DNA of 64,000 nucleotides from Asaia lannensis NBRC 102526 (GCF_024054035.1 NZ_JAMXQU010000002.1:248001-312000); one strand, 5' to 3'. Shown: positions 9,515 to 18,512, numbered from the stretch's first letter. The notes: generated by a model not told the origin, from the sequence alone. Translations and numbers: made by a program.

Positions 9515-10549
9515 ATGATCGAGCTCCCCTCCTCCAGCTCCGACGTCGTGACCGAGGGCCAGACCGGGCATCGCACCGCTCTGGACAGCGCCCAGGCCAC
9601 GCTCGCTGCAGAAGCAAGCGGCCTGTCCGCCCTGCAATCCGCCCTCGCCACGCCCGATGCCATGGGTGACGCCTTCACGAAGGCCGTTGCCTGCATCGCA
9701 GCCACAGAAGGGCGCGTCGTCGTCGCAGGTATCGGCAAATCCGGTCATATCGGCCGCAAAATCCAGGCAACGCTCGCGTCGACCGGCACATCGGCCATTT
9801 TCGTGCATCCTGCCGAAGCCGCTCACGGCGATCTGGGCATGATCGAAGCACGCGATGTGATGCTGCTTCTCTCCCAGTCGGGTGAAACGAGCGAACTCGC
9901 CGCACTTCTCGAACATGCAGCGCGCCATGCCCTGCCCGTTATCGGCATGACATCATCGCCAGCCTCGACCCTTGCGCGCGCAAGCACCGTTGTTCTGTGC
10001 CTGCCACGCACCAAGGAGGCCTGCCCCATGGGGCTCGCCCCCACAACCAGCACGATCATGCAGCTTGCGCTGGGCGATGCCCTTGCAATCGCCCTGTTGG
10101 AACGTCGCGGCTTCACCGCGCATGATTTCAGCGCCTTCCATCCCGGTGGATCGCTTGGCGCCCTGTTGCGCCCGGTGCGCAGGCTGATGCACGATGGCCC
10201 GGCCATGCCTCTGGGTACGGCTGACATGACCCTGTCCAGCGTCATTATCGAGATGACGCGCAAGGCCTTCGGCTGCATCGGCATTCTTGACGATCAGGGC
10301 GTACTGATCGGGCTGGTCAGCGATGGCGATCTTCGTCCTGCATTGATGCGCGATCTGGACAGAACGACAGCAGGTGAAATCATGAACAGGGCGCCCATCA
10401 CCACACGAGGCGAGGTACTTGCCCAGGAGGTCATTCATCTGATGACGGCACGACGCAAGGCGATCAACAGCCTCTTTGTGGTGGATGAATGCCATCGCCC
10501 TGTCGGCATCATCCATCTTCACGATCTGCTGCGGACAGGCATCGCATGA
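9515..10549 (+). CDS. kdsD: D-arabinose 5-phosphate isomerase (KdsD/KpsF/GutQ family)
   Basis: Converts ribulose 5-phosphate to arabinose 5-phosphate, the first step to Kdo in the LPS inner core. The SIS domain occupies about residues 50-185, with VVVAGIGKSGHIGRK and LLSQSGETSELAALL. HPGGSLG follows at about residue 209, and two CBS domains fill the rest (about 225-344). Length is 344, normal for the family (E. coli 328). GGGAAGAG lies just before the ATG. It overlaps lptC by ATGA, heading the LPS export operon, which supports KdsD rather than GutQ. Confidence 0.93.
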   Translation: MIELPSSSSDVVTEGQTGHRTALDSAQATLAAEASGLSALQSALATPDAMGDAFTKAVACIAATEGRVVVAGIGKSGHIGRKIQATLASTGTSAIFVHPAEAAHGDLGMIEARDVMLLLSQSGETSELAALLEHAARHALPVIGMTSSPASTLARASTVVLCLPRTKEACPMGLAPTTSTIMQLALGDALAIALLERRGFTAHDFSAFHPGGSLGALLRPVRRLMHDGPAMPLGTADMTLSSVIIEMTRKAFGCIGILDDQGVLIGLVSDGDLRPALMRDLDRTTAGEIMNRAPITTRGEVLAQEVIHLMTARRKAINSLFVVDECHRPVGIIHLHDLLRTGIA

Positions 10550-11361
10550 CGCAGACCGGAAACGACACATCATCCGGCCAGAAGCCGGGCAATCCTCCCG
10601 GCGCAGCGCCCTCCGACGCGACGCGCAAACCACAGCGCGAGGACTTCGCGCGGGATGCCGCAAAACTTGCCGCACTTCGCGAGGCGATGCGCGAACAGGG
10701 CCAGTCCCGACAGCGCAATATCCCGACTTCGTCGGACCTTGCGTCACGGCGACGCCTGCTCGATACGGCAAAATGGGCATTACCGCTCTGTGCTGCGCTG
10801 CTTCTCGGGTCTATCGCCGTCTGGCCGGAAATTGCCCGATGGCTGAGCGCCAACAAGGCCGTTATGCGTGAAATGGCCCAGATGCATGTCGAAAGCGGCA
10901 ATCTGGAAGGCGCCGTCTATCGTGGACTCGACGCCCATAACCGCCCTTACATGATCACGTCGCGTATCGCCCATCAGAATGGACCCGATCGGGTCGATCT
11001 GGTGGATCCGGTTGCCGATACCCATATGGCCGGTGGCGGGTGGGCAGAAATCAGGGCCGACAAGGGCGTCTACATGCAGCATGAGCAGACGCTCAATCTG
11101 ACGGGGCATGTGGTTCTCTATCGCGATGATGGAACCCTTCTCAACGGACTGACGGCCGATATCGACCTCCATCGCAGTGTGATCGCCTCGAATGACTGGG
11201 TCCATGCCGAGGGACCATTTGGCATCCTCGACGCGCAAGGCTATTTTATCGATCAGCACGCGAATCTCCTGCAATTCGTCGGACCGCAGCGTGTCATCCG
11301 TCATGATGACCGTCAGGATGCCATGCCGTCTCTCACTTCACCTGCACACAAGGCTCCATGA
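10546..11361 (+). CDS. lptC: LPS export periplasmic/inner-membrane protein LptC
   Basis: LptC passes LPS from the LptB2FG transporter to LptA. The 271 residues split into a charged cytoplasmic N-terminus of about 65 residues, one membrane helix (ALPLCAALLLGSIAVWPEI) and a periplasmic beta-jellyroll domain. The latter contains MTSRIAHQNG and DKGVYMQHEQTLNLTGHVVL, matching the LptC/OstA-like pattern of a repeated strand ending in G-V. The start at 10546 is chosen because the ATG overlaps the kdsD stop (ATGA). The N-terminal cytoplasmic tail is longer than in E. coli LptC (191 residues in all). Confidence 0.9.
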   Translation: MTQTGNDTSSGQKPGNPPGAAPSDATRKPQREDFARDAAKLAALREAMREQGQSRQRNIPTSSDLASRRRLLDTAKWALPLCAALLLGSIAVWPEIARWLSANKAVMREMAQMHVESGNLEGAVYRGLDAHNRPYMITSRIAHQNGPDRVDLVDPVADTHMAGGGWAEIRADKGVYMQHEQTLNLTGHVVLYRDDGTLLNGLTADIDLHRSVIASNDWVHAEGPFGILDAQGYFIDQHANLLQFVGPQRVIRHDDRQDAMPSLTSPAHKAP

Positions 11362-12335
11362 TGCGTCGCCTCCTCCCTGCCCTGGCCCTGACTTCGTTGC
11401 TGACAGGCCTCCCCCTTCCCGGCGCACCGTCTCTTGGCCTTGCGGGATCGCAGGCTTTCGCCCAGGCGCTGGACATGTCTCATGGCGAGCAGGTGACGAT
11501 CAGCTCGGCCGGCCCCCAGACCTACGATCACGATGCGCAGACCGTGACATTCGTGGATCGCGCGCGCGCCGTGCGTGGCGATGTGACGATCGATGCCGAT
11601 CAGCTCATCGGGTTCCTGCGCAAGAAGGCCCCCGATCCGAATGCCCCCCAACCCGCGCCGGATGAAAAGAAATCGGGCGATGACGGTGCCATGGGTGGCT
11701 CGATGGAGCTCTACCGCATGGAAGCCATCGGCCACGTCCATATCTATACCAGCACGGATCAGGCCTGGGGTGACAAGGCGCTCTACGATATCGATCAGGC
11801 TGTCATGGTCATGACAGGCAAGGCGCTCAGGCTTACCACGCCTCAGGACGTGATGACGGCACGCGATGTCATGGAATACCATGCCAATACACGCATGTCG
11901 GTCGGCCGTGGCGATGCGACCGTCACCACCAATGACGGCAAACGCATCAAGGCAGATGTTCTGGTTGCCTTCAGCAAACCCGACTCCACACAGCCCGCCG
12001 GCTCCAAACCCGCGGCCACCCCTGCATCGGGCGGCGACGGAACGGCGCGCAGCTCGAAGCTGGACCGCGCCTATGCGTGGGGACATGTGGTGCTGCGTAC
12101 GCCGAACGAGACCGCAACGGGTGACAGAGGGGTTTATGTGTTCGATACGCAAATGGCCCGTCTGATCGGCCATGTGCATGTCACGAGTGGTCAGAACCAG
12201 AATAACGGGGCTTCGGCCATCGTGAACATGAAGACCGGTGTTGCCATCATGAACCCCGCCCCGGGACAGCGCATCGAAGGACTTGTGATCCCCAATGAAG
12301 CCGCAAGCAGCAAGCCCGGAGATGCGCATCCATGA
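11358..12335 (+). CDS. lptA: LPS transport periplasmic bridge protein LptA
   Basis: LptA polymerises into the periplasmic bridge that carries LPS to the outer membrane. A signal peptide (MMRRLLPALALTSLLTG..., cleavage near AFAQA) precedes OstA-type repeats: TYDHDAQTVTFVDRARAVRGDVTIDADQL, then AIGHVHIYTSTDQAWGDKALYDI and a third repeat ending AWGHVVL. At 325 residues it is much longer than E. coli LptA (185). The extra length includes a Pro/Lys/Gly-rich insert (residues about 92-115) and a Ser/Pro/Ala-rich linker (about 209-235). Both ends overlap neighbours by ATGA (lptC, lptB). Confidence 0.93.
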   Translation: MMRRLLPALALTSLLTGLPLPGAPSLGLAGSQAFAQALDMSHGEQVTISSAGPQTYDHDAQTVTFVDRARAVRGDVTIDADQLIGFLRKKAPDPNAPQPAPDEKKSGDDGAMGGSMELYRMEAIGHVHIYTSTDQAWGDKALYDIDQAVMVMTGKALRLTTPQDVMTARDVMEYHANTRMSVGRGDATVTTNDGKRIKADVLVAFSKPDSTQPAGSKPAATPASGGDGTARSSKLDRAYAWGHVVLRTPNETATGDRGVYVFDTQMARLIGHVHVTSGQNQNNGASAIVNMKTGVAIMNPAPGQRIEGLVIPNEAASSKPGDAHP

Positions 12336-13108
12336 GCGATAACGAGACCCTTATCCTGCAGGAAGTGCATGACGATCCCGCGCTGGTAACCGGACTGATC
12401 GCTCATGGCATCGGCAAGAGCTACAAAAAGCGTCAGGTGGTGCGGAATGTTTCGCTTCAGGTGCAGCGTGGCGAGGCCGTGGGGCTGCTCGGCCCAAACG
12501 GCGCCGGCAAGACGACCAGCTTCTACATGATCGTCGGGCTGGTTCAGCCCGATACCGGCACGATCACCCTCGACGGAGCCGATATCACACAGCTGCCCAT
12601 GTATCGACGTGCCCGGCTGGGGATCGGCTATCTGCCTCAGGAAGCGAGCATCTTCCGCGGACTGAATGTCGAGCAGAATATTCTGGCCGCTCTTGAAGTG
12701 GTCGAACCCGATTACGAGCGGCGCCAGACCATGCTCGACGGTCTGCTTGCCGAGTTCGGCATATCGCATCTGCGCCATTCGCCGTCTCTCGCCCTGTCGG
12801 GTGGCGAACGCCGCCGTCTGGAAATTGCACGTGCTCTGGCAAGCCAGCCGAACTACATCCTGCTCGATGAACCTCTGGCCGGCATCGACCCGATCGCCGT
12901 GGGCGAAATACGCGATCTCGTGTCGCATCTGAAGGATCGCGGGATCGGCGTGCTGATTACCGATCACAACGTTCGCGAAACGCTTGAGGTCATCGATCGG
13001 GCCTATATCATGCATTCGGGTCAGGTGCTGATGGAAGGCATCCCCGAGGAGATCGTGGCGAATGAGGACGTGCGGCGCGTCTATCTGGGAGAAAACTTCT
13101 CCCTCTGA
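12332..13108 (+). CDS. lptB: LPS export ABC transporter ATPase LptB
   Basis: Cytoplasmic ATPase that drives LPS extraction from the inner membrane. Walker A is GPNGAGKTT, the signature LSGGERRRLEIARAL, Walker B ILLDEPLAGIDP and the switch histidine ITDHNVRETL. Q-loop and structural motifs (GYLPQEASIFRGLNVEQNI) are those of LptB specifically. Length is 258 residues. It overlaps lptA by ATGA and lies six bases before rpoN, the standard proteobacterial order. Confidence 0.97.
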   Translation: MSDNETLILQEVHDDPALVTGLIAHGIGKSYKKRQVVRNVSLQVQRGEAVGLLGPNGAGKTTSFYMIVGLVQPDTGTITLDGADITQLPMYRRARLGIGYLPQEASIFRGLNVEQNILAALEVVEPDYERRQTMLDGLLAEFGISHLRHSPSLALSGGERRRLEIARALASQPNYILLDEPLAGIDPIAVGEIRDLVSHLKDRGIGVLITDHNVRETLEVIDRAYIMHSGQVLMEGIPEEIVANEDVRRVYLGENFSL

Positions 13109-13114
13109 TTTACT

Positions 13115-14542
13115 GTGACGCGCCTTTCCCTTCAGGCGCGTCAGACCACCGGTCTGGTCATGACGGCGGAGCTGCAACAGGCGATCGGCCTGCTGCAGCT
13201 TTCCAATCAGGAATTACTTACCGAACTGACTGCACTGGCTGAGGCCAACCCGCTTCTGGTGGTCGGCCCTTCCGATGGTGAGGCAGCCTCGCCCGAAAGC
13301 CCCCTTGCCTACGCAGAGGAGATGCGTGGCGAGGATTTGCCCGATGATCTCACGCGCGACGAGTCCGACTGGCGTGAGGCCTCTGCCTGGGAGGACGACC
13401 CTCTGCTCCGTCACGGCACCTGTGACAGCGAGGAGGCGGAACATCAGGACCCGGCTTCACGCCCCGAATCGGGAACCGGCCTGTTTCTCGAACAGATCCG
13501 CTTCGCTTTTACCGATGAAACGGATCGCGCGATCGCTCTGGCATTGCTGGAGGCTCTGGATGAGACGGGCCGACTGGATACGACAATCGCCCAGCTTGCC
13601 GGAACGCTGCGCGTATCGCCCACGCGTATCGATAGCGTGCGAAGCCGGATGCTCGCTTTCGAACCGCCGGGCTGCTTTGCGTTCACGCTGGCAGAGTGTC
13701 TTGCGGCGCAGTTTCGAGCGCGCAACCGTTATGACCCGGCGGTCGCGACGATGCTCGATCATCTCGACTGGCTGGCACGTGGCGAGCATGAGAAACTGCG
13801 CAAGGCATGTGGGCTCGATGCGCAGGATTATGCCGAGCTTCTGCGGGAGTTGCGCAGTTGCGACCCGCGTCCAGGGACAGGACTTGGCCCACACACGCCC
13901 GAGGCCGAGCCGGATCTCTTTATCCATCAGACGCGCGATGGTCCCGTCGTGACACTCAACCAAGCAACATGGCCGAGCCTGACCGTTGACGAGCGCCTGT
14001 ACCAGCGCCTGATGCAGGCGGATGCGCAGGCGCGGTCATGGACGGATGAAAAACATGCGCAGGCGCGCAGCATCCTGCGTGCTGTCGAGCAACGGGCGCG
14101 CTCGCTTCTTCTGGTCTGTCAGGCTATCGCAACGCATCAGAGCGGCTTCCTGTCGGACGGGGCATCCTGCCTGCGCCCCCTGACACTATCGCAGGTTGCA
14201 ATGTCGACAGGGCTGCATGAAAGCACCGTGAGCCGTGTGACGGCAACACGCAGCATCGGAACGCCTCTGGGCGTGCTACCCCTTCGTCGCTTCTTCTCGA
14301 CAGGTCTTGGAGAGAGTCAGGATCAGACGAGCGCTGAAAGCGTCAGGAGCCGCATCAGACAGATCATCTCGACCGAGACAGGAGAAGCGATCATGTCGGA
14401 CGAAGCCATCACGCAGCAGCTACAGGAGAGTGGCATCGCCATTCAGCGCCGCACGGTCGCAAAGTATCGCGAGGCGCTCGGTATAGCCGGATCGGCGCAG
14501 CGCCGACGGGAGTTCAGAATGAAATCCCGACTGACTGGCTGA
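13115..14542 (+). CDS. rpoN: RNA polymerase sigma-54 factor
   Basis: Sigma-54 directs RNA polymerase to -24/-12 promoters and needs AAA+ activators. Region I shows SLQARQTTGLVMTAELQQAI and LLQLSNQELLTELTALAEANPLL. The core-binding and DNA-binding domains follow, and the RpoN box is QRRTVAKYRE near the C-terminus (consensus ARRTVAKYRE). The 475-residue length is normal. Translation starts at a GTG (13115) close to the lptB stop. The usual followers hpf and ptsN are absent; the next gene is on the other strand. Confidence 0.95.
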   Translation: MTRLSLQARQTTGLVMTAELQQAIGLLQLSNQELLTELTALAEANPLLVVGPSDGEAASPESPLAYAEEMRGEDLPDDLTRDESDWREASAWEDDPLLRHGTCDSEEAEHQDPASRPESGTGLFLEQIRFAFTDETDRAIALALLEALDETGRLDTTIAQLAGTLRVSPTRIDSVRSRMLAFEPPGCFAFTLAECLAAQFRARNRYDPAVATMLDHLDWLARGEHEKLRKACGLDAQDYAELLRELRSCDPRPGTGLGPHTPEAEPDLFIHQTRDGPVVTLNQATWPSLTVDERLYQRLMQADAQARSWTDEKHAQARSILRAVEQRARSLLLVCQAIATHQSGFLSDGASCLRPLTLSQVAMSTGLHESTVSRVTATRSIGTPLGVLPLRRFFSTGLGESQDQTSAESVRSRIRQIISTETGEAIMSDEAITQQLQESGIAIQRRTVAKYREALGIAGSAQRRREFRMKSRLTG

Positions 14543-14633
14543 TCACCCCTGAGAGGGCGGGCATGCCCCGCGGACACGTCCGGCGGATACGAAAGGCAGC
14601 TGCCTGAGAGGCGTCCCGCCGAGGCAAGCGCGA

Positions 14634-14990
14634 TCAGATGGCAGCGATGGCCGTAATCTCGACCGACCAGTCCGGGTTGACGAGCCTCGCCTCGACGGTC
14701 GCGCGCGCAGGCTTATGGTCGTGATCCATCCACGCATCCCAGGCACGGTTCATCGAGTCGATCTCGGTGATGTCGGTCATGAAGATCTGAACGGAGAGCA
14801 GACGGGTCTTGTCTGTACCTGCCTCGGCCAGCAGCGCATCGATCTGACGCAGGATATCCGCCGTCTGCCCCTCTGTATCCAGAGAGGCATCGTCGGCAAC
14901 CTGCCCGGCGAGATAAAGCGTGTTGCCGTGCCGAACCGCGCCACTCAGGCGATGCTCTTCAGCAAAACGCTGGATATCGGCACCGGTCAT
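14634..14990 (-). CDS. RidA/YjgF family enamine/imine deaminase
   Basis: A 118-residue RidA-superfamily protein, which hydrolyses reactive enamine/imine intermediates such as 2-aminoacrylate made by PLP enzymes. NTLYLAGQVADD, the IDALLAEAGTDKTRLLSVQIFM segment and KPARATVEARL are family landmarks; the Arg of ARATVE aligns with the catalytic arginine. It lies one base after the DUF1150 gene stop, so it is probably the last gene of the hsp20-DUF1150-ridA group. The subfamily is uncertain. Confidence 0.9.
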   Translation of the reverse strand: MTGADIQRFAEEHRLSGAVRHGNTLYLAGQVADDASLDTEGQTADILRQIDALLAEAGTDKTRLLSVQIFMTDITEIDSMNRAWDAWMDHDHKPARATVEARLVNPDWSVEITAIAAI

Positions 14991-14991
14991 A

Positions 14992-15246
14992 TCAGTGCAC
15001 CCATGCCGGGATCATCTCATGATCCACAATCGCCTCGAATGCGCTCGAACGGTCTTCGGCCAGCGCCATGGGGGTGCCATCGGCAGCGTGGATCGCAAAA
15101 GCGGCCTCGCCCTCGTACATAACGGGTTTCACATAAGCCACATGGCTCATGCCGAATTCCTTGAGGTCCTGATGGGACATGCGGCGCAGATCGGCAACGG
15201 GCGCCACTCCGGGGCTCTTTTCGGCATCGCGAACGGTTTTTCTCAT
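14992..15246 (-). CDS. DUF1150 family protein
   Basis: An 84-residue small acidic protein with DLRRMSHQDLKEFGMSHVAYVKPV and FAIHAADGTPMALAEDRSSAFEAI, the pattern of DUF1150 proteins found beside small heat-shock genes in alphaproteobacteria. Function is unknown. The start at 15246 is preferred over a longer frame because AGAGAG lies upstream and the extra N-terminal residues look like read-through. It follows hsp20 on the same strand with a 219-base gap. Confidence 0.82.
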   Translation of the reverse strand: MRKTVRDAEKSPGVAPVADLRRMSHQDLKEFGMSHVAYVKPVMYEGEAAFAIHAADGTPMALAEDRSSAFEAIVDHEMIPAWVH

Positions 15247-15465
15247 AAAATACTCTCTTTCTCGCACGCAACAGGGCGGTCGGCACCCGCTGCGGCAGTC
15301 TTGTCGATGATATCGCGTCGGTGAGGTCTCACAGTCATGACACACAACACATCCGGCATGATCGCCCTGCGAAATGCGCCCAGAGCCCGGACGAATTCAT
15401 GTTTCCGCCCGATCCTGTTTCCCGTGTGACCTCACTCCCTGCGCCGCTTTACGCCCAATCCTCGC

Positions 15466-15963
15466 TCATTCGTCGTCGAGGTCGCGTATGGCCCGCGTAC
15501 GGCGGGGTTTGGGGACCTCGATATGGGTCGCACGCGGAACGGTATGATCGCGTCGGCCCGAGCTGATCTCGATGCGCTTGACCCTCACCTCGGGCTGAGG
15601 GCGGAACAGGTCGATATGCAACAGGCCGTTATCGAGCCACGCCTCGCCAATCTCGATATTCTCTGCCAGAACGAACGCCTTCTGGAACTGTCGGGCAGCA
15701 ATGCCGCGATGCAGGAAAACGCGCCCCTGACTGTCATCGGTCTGGCGCCCGCGGATCACAAGCTGGTTGTCTTCCTGCGTGATATGCAGATCGTCCATGA
15801 CGAAGCCGGCAACGGCAAGCGTGATGCGCAGTGTCGTCTGGTTAAGCTGTTCGATATTATAGGGCGGGTATCCGTCCGAAGCCGTTTTGGAGGCCCGTTC
15901 GAGCATTTGTTCGAGGTGGTCGAAACCGAGAAACATGGGTGACGTAAACAGACGGCCTGACAT
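15466..15963 (-). CDS. Small heat-shock protein Hsp20 (alpha-crystallin domain)
   Basis: A 165-residue holdase chaperone. The alpha-crystallin domain runs from about residue 33 to 128, starting with YPPYNIEQLNQTTLRITLAVAGF and containing the ending LDNGLLHIDL. The C-terminal tail carries RVKRIEI, the I-x-I anchor used in oligomer assembly. A strong GAGGAGG lies before the ATG, and a candidate heat-shock promoter is upstream. It is close to the IbpA/HspD class of alphaproteobacteria. Confidence 0.94.
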   Translation of the reverse strand: MSGRLFTSPMFLGFDHLEQMLERASKTASDGYPPYNIEQLNQTTLRITLAVAGFVMDDLHITQEDNQLVIRGRQTDDSQGRVFLHRGIAARQFQKAFVLAENIEIGEAWLDNGLLHIDLFRPQPEVRVKRIEISSGRRDHTVPRATHIEVPKPRRTRAIRDLDDE

Positions 15964-16031
15964 GAAGCCTCCTCATGGAGCGAGACGGTAAAGCGATCGA
16001 GCCCATTGAGCGGCACAGGATCGTGTGTCCG

Positions 16032-16060
16032 ATATGGTCATGTTTTCAGCCAGGTGCAAG
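16032..16060 (-). promoter_or_regulatory. Candidate heat-shock (sigma-32) promoter for hsp20
   Basis: On the - strand CTTGCAC is followed after 15 bases by ACCATAT, close to the sigma-32 consensus (CTTGAAA, 11-15 bases, CCCATNT). It lies about 70 bases before the hsp20 ATG. The match is by eye only, but the position and the heat-shock gene make it plausible. Confidence 0.45.
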
Positions 16061-16151
16061 CGATGCAGGGGCATGCAAAGGTGGTTCTTTAGGCAATTGC
16101 CCAGGTTTTGAACTGGTTTTCCGTTGGGCGACCGATTACATCCGCATCATC

Positions 16152-16697
16152 ATGACAGCGCTCTCCTTTCTTGCGGACATCGATTCCGTTGCCCCCACGC
16201 CGATCCTCGTTGCGCCCCAGCCCGTGCTGCGCGCCGTAGCCCGCGAGGTCACACCCGATGACATGGCGCTGGTGAAGTCTCACCTGCCGGGCATGTTCTC
16301 CGCGATGTACAAAGCACCGGGGATCGGTCTTGCCGCACCGCAAATCGGTCTCGGACTGCGTTTTGCCCTGGTTGACGTCGCCGATGAAGGCGAACGCAAC
16401 CCGATGGTGCTGATCAATCCGGAGATCATCGAGGAATCCGAACAGCTTGCCGCGCGCGAGGAAGGCTGCCTCTCCCTGCCCAACCAGTATGCCGAGGTCA
16501 TCCGCCCGCTCAGCGTGCGCATGCGTTATCGCACGATCGAGGGGACAGTCGAGGAAATGGAAGCCGACGATCTGCTCGCAACCTGCCTGCAACACGAGAT
16601 CGATCATCTCGATGGCATCCTGTTCGTCGACCATCTGTCAAAGCTCAAGCGCAACATGATCATGCGTCGCCTCGCCAAGGAACAGAAAGGCCGCTGA
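16152..16697 (+). CDS. def: Peptide deformylase
   Basis: Removes the N-formyl group from nascent proteins. All three metal-site motifs are present: GIGLAAPQIG, EEGCLSLP (Cys ligand) and QHEIDHLDG (two His ligands and the catalytic Glu). The 181-residue form starts at 16152; an upstream ATG in the same frame gives an implausible 59-residue extension. There is no strong ribosome binding site at either start. It heads a def-fmt-truA group and is three bases from fmt. Confidence 0.96.
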   Translation: MTALSFLADIDSVAPTPILVAPQPVLRAVAREVTPDDMALVKSHLPGMFSAMYKAPGIGLAAPQIGLGLRFALVDVADEGERNPMVLINPEIIEESEQLAAREEGCLSLPNQYAEVIRPLSVRMRYRTIEGTVEEMEADDLLATCLQHEIDHLDGILFVDHLSKLKRNMIMRRLAKEQKGR

Positions 16698-16700
16698 ACC

Positions 16701-17639
16701 ATGCGTGTGGTTTTCATGGGAACACCGGACTTCTCGGTTCCCGTTCTGGAAGCCCTGCGTCAGGCCGGGCATGACATCGTACAGGTCTACACCCAGCCCC
16801 CGCGCCCTGCCGGGCGCGGCAAGGCCCTGCGCCCCTCCCCCGTGCAGAACGCTGCGGAACAGGCCGGAATTCCCGTACGCTCACCGGTGCGAATCAGAAA
16901 CAATGAGGACGAGCTCGCATTTTTCGAGTCCCTCAAGCCGGATATCGCCATCGTCGTGGCATACGGGCTCATCCTGCCCCAGCGCATGCTCGATGCCCCT
17001 GCACTGGGCTGTCTGAACATCCATGCAAGCCTCTTGCCGCGCTGGCGCGGCGCGTCACCGATCCAGTCCGCCATACTGGCGGGTGACAGACGCTCGGGTG
17101 TGGCGATCATGCAGATGGATGCCGGGCTGGATACAGGCGATGTTCTTGCCGAAGCCGCCATCGATCTTGCCGCCGACGAAACGGCGTCGTCCCTTCATGA
17201 CCGGCTGAGCCTGCTCGGAGCGGAGCTACTGATCGAGACCCTGACACGGCCCTTCGCTCCTGTGCCGCAGCCGGACCAGGGTGTGACTTACGCGGAAAAA
17301 CTGACGCGTGAGACGGGGCGTATCGACTGGTCGCGCCCCGCGGCAGAAATCGACAGGCAGATACGTGGGCTCACACCGTGGCCCGGGGCATTCACCACGC
17401 AGGACGGCGTCGTGATCAAGATCGGTGAAGCGCGCCTTGTTCCCATGGCTGCAAATGACGCCGCAGACGCGCTTCCCGCAGGCACTGCGTGTGACGATGC
17501 TCTTACAATCCGTTGCGGCAAGAATGCGATCCAGATCCTGCGTCTGCAACGTCCCGGCAAGGCCATGATGTCTGCCTCGGACTATCTGCGCGGCACGCCC
17601 GTGCCGAAAGGGACCGCTTTCGGGGGCGCGTCACGATGA
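16701..17639 (+). CDS. fmt: Methionyl-tRNA formyltransferase
   Basis: Formylates initiator Met-tRNA with 10-formyl-THF. The N-terminal Rossmann domain begins VVFMGTPDFSVPVLEAL. HASLLPRWRGASPIQ contains the SLLPxxRG formyl-donor motif with the catalytic His/Asn region, and MDAGLDTGDVL follows. The C-terminal domain (from about residue 205) binds the tRNA. Length is 312. It pairs functionally with def, which undoes the modification, and overlaps truA by ATGA. Confidence 0.97.
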   Translation: MRVVFMGTPDFSVPVLEALRQAGHDIVQVYTQPPRPAGRGKALRPSPVQNAAEQAGIPVRSPVRIRNNEDELAFFESLKPDIAIVVAYGLILPQRMLDAPALGCLNIHASLLPRWRGASPIQSAILAGDRRSGVAIMQMDAGLDTGDVLAEAAIDLAADETASSLHDRLSLLGAELLIETLTRPFAPVPQPDQGVTYAEKLTRETGRIDWSRPAAEIDRQIRGLTPWPGAFTTQDGVVIKIGEARLVPMAANDAADALPAGTACDDALTIRCGKNAIQILRLQRPGKAMMSASDYLRGTPVPKGTAFGGASR

Positions 17640-18424
17640 ACGATGGACCGGCCAGCTTCTATCGTCGCTGGGCGCTGAAAATCGAATATGACGGTACCGG
17701 CCTTGTAGGCTGGCAGCGGCAGAATAACGGCCTGTCCGTTCAGGAACTGCTTGAAGAGGCGGCCTCGCGTCTCGTGGGCGATGCGCCGGTGATGAGTGCT
17801 ACGGCAGGTCGTACCGATGCCGGCGTCCATGCTTCTGCCATGGTCGTACAGCTCGACCTGCCGGACGATCCCCGTCTCGATGCCAGACAGATACGCGATG
17901 GCATCAGCTTTCATCTCAAGCCGCATCGTGTTGCCATTTGCGCAGCCGTCGCAGCCCCTGAGAACTGGCATGCCCGGTTCTCTGCCATATCGCGTCGCTA
18001 TTGCTACACGATCCTCAATCGCCCGACACGTCCAGTGCTCGATCTCAACCATGTCTGGCATGTCAAACGCCCCCTCGACGCCAGCGCCATGCATGAGGCG
18101 GGGCAGAGCCTTCTGGGACGGCACGATTTCTCTTCGTTCAGAGCCGCGTCATGCCAGGCGAGCGGGCCCATCCGAACGCTCGACAGACTGGATGTTGCAA
18201 GAGACGGCGATCACATACGTATTGATGTTGAGGCGCGCTCATTCCTGCACCATCAGGTGCGCAACCTTGCAGGGTCGCTGCAACTGGTCGGCAGCGGGCA
18301 ATGGCCGGTTGCGAAACTGAAAGAGGTACTGGACGCCTGCGACCGTCGTCTGGCAGGCCCTACGGCACCGCCGGAAGGACTGTGCCTCACCCATGTCGGC
18401 TATCCGGAAGATCCATTCGTCTGA
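17636..18424 (+). CDS. truA: tRNA pseudouridine(38-40) synthase
   Basis: Makes pseudouridine at positions 38-40 of the anticodon stem. The N-terminus RWALKIEYDGTGLVGWQRQ and the active-site motif AGRTDAGVHA (catalytic Asp) identify TruA. HDFSSFRAASCQA and FLHHQVRNLAGSL are further family blocks. The 262-residue start at 17636 overlaps the fmt stop (ATGA). Confidence 0.96.
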   Translation: MNDGPASFYRRWALKIEYDGTGLVGWQRQNNGLSVQELLEEAASRLVGDAPVMSATAGRTDAGVHASAMVVQLDLPDDPRLDARQIRDGISFHLKPHRVAICAAVAAPENWHARFSAISRRYCYTILNRPTRPVLDLNHVWHVKRPLDASAMHEAGQSLLGRHDFSSFRAASCQASGPIRTLDRLDVARDGDHIRIDVEARSFLHHQVRNLAGSLQLVGSGQWPVAKLKEVLDACDRRLAGPTAPPEGLCLTHVGYPEDPFV

Positions 18425-18485
18425 GGCCATCGCGCCCCAGACAGGCCAGACAGACGAGTAGATCCGTATGGAAAGCAAGGCTTGT

Positions 18486-18512
18486 GGAAGGCACCGTGCT
18501 ACGGCACCTTCC
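18486..18512. terminator. Hairpin between convergent truA and membrane-protein genes
   Basis: GGAAGG/CCTTCC outer arms and CCGT/ACGG inner arms form a stem with two mismatches. It sits between two convergent genes. There is no T tract, so its role as terminator is only likely from position. Confidence 0.35.
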
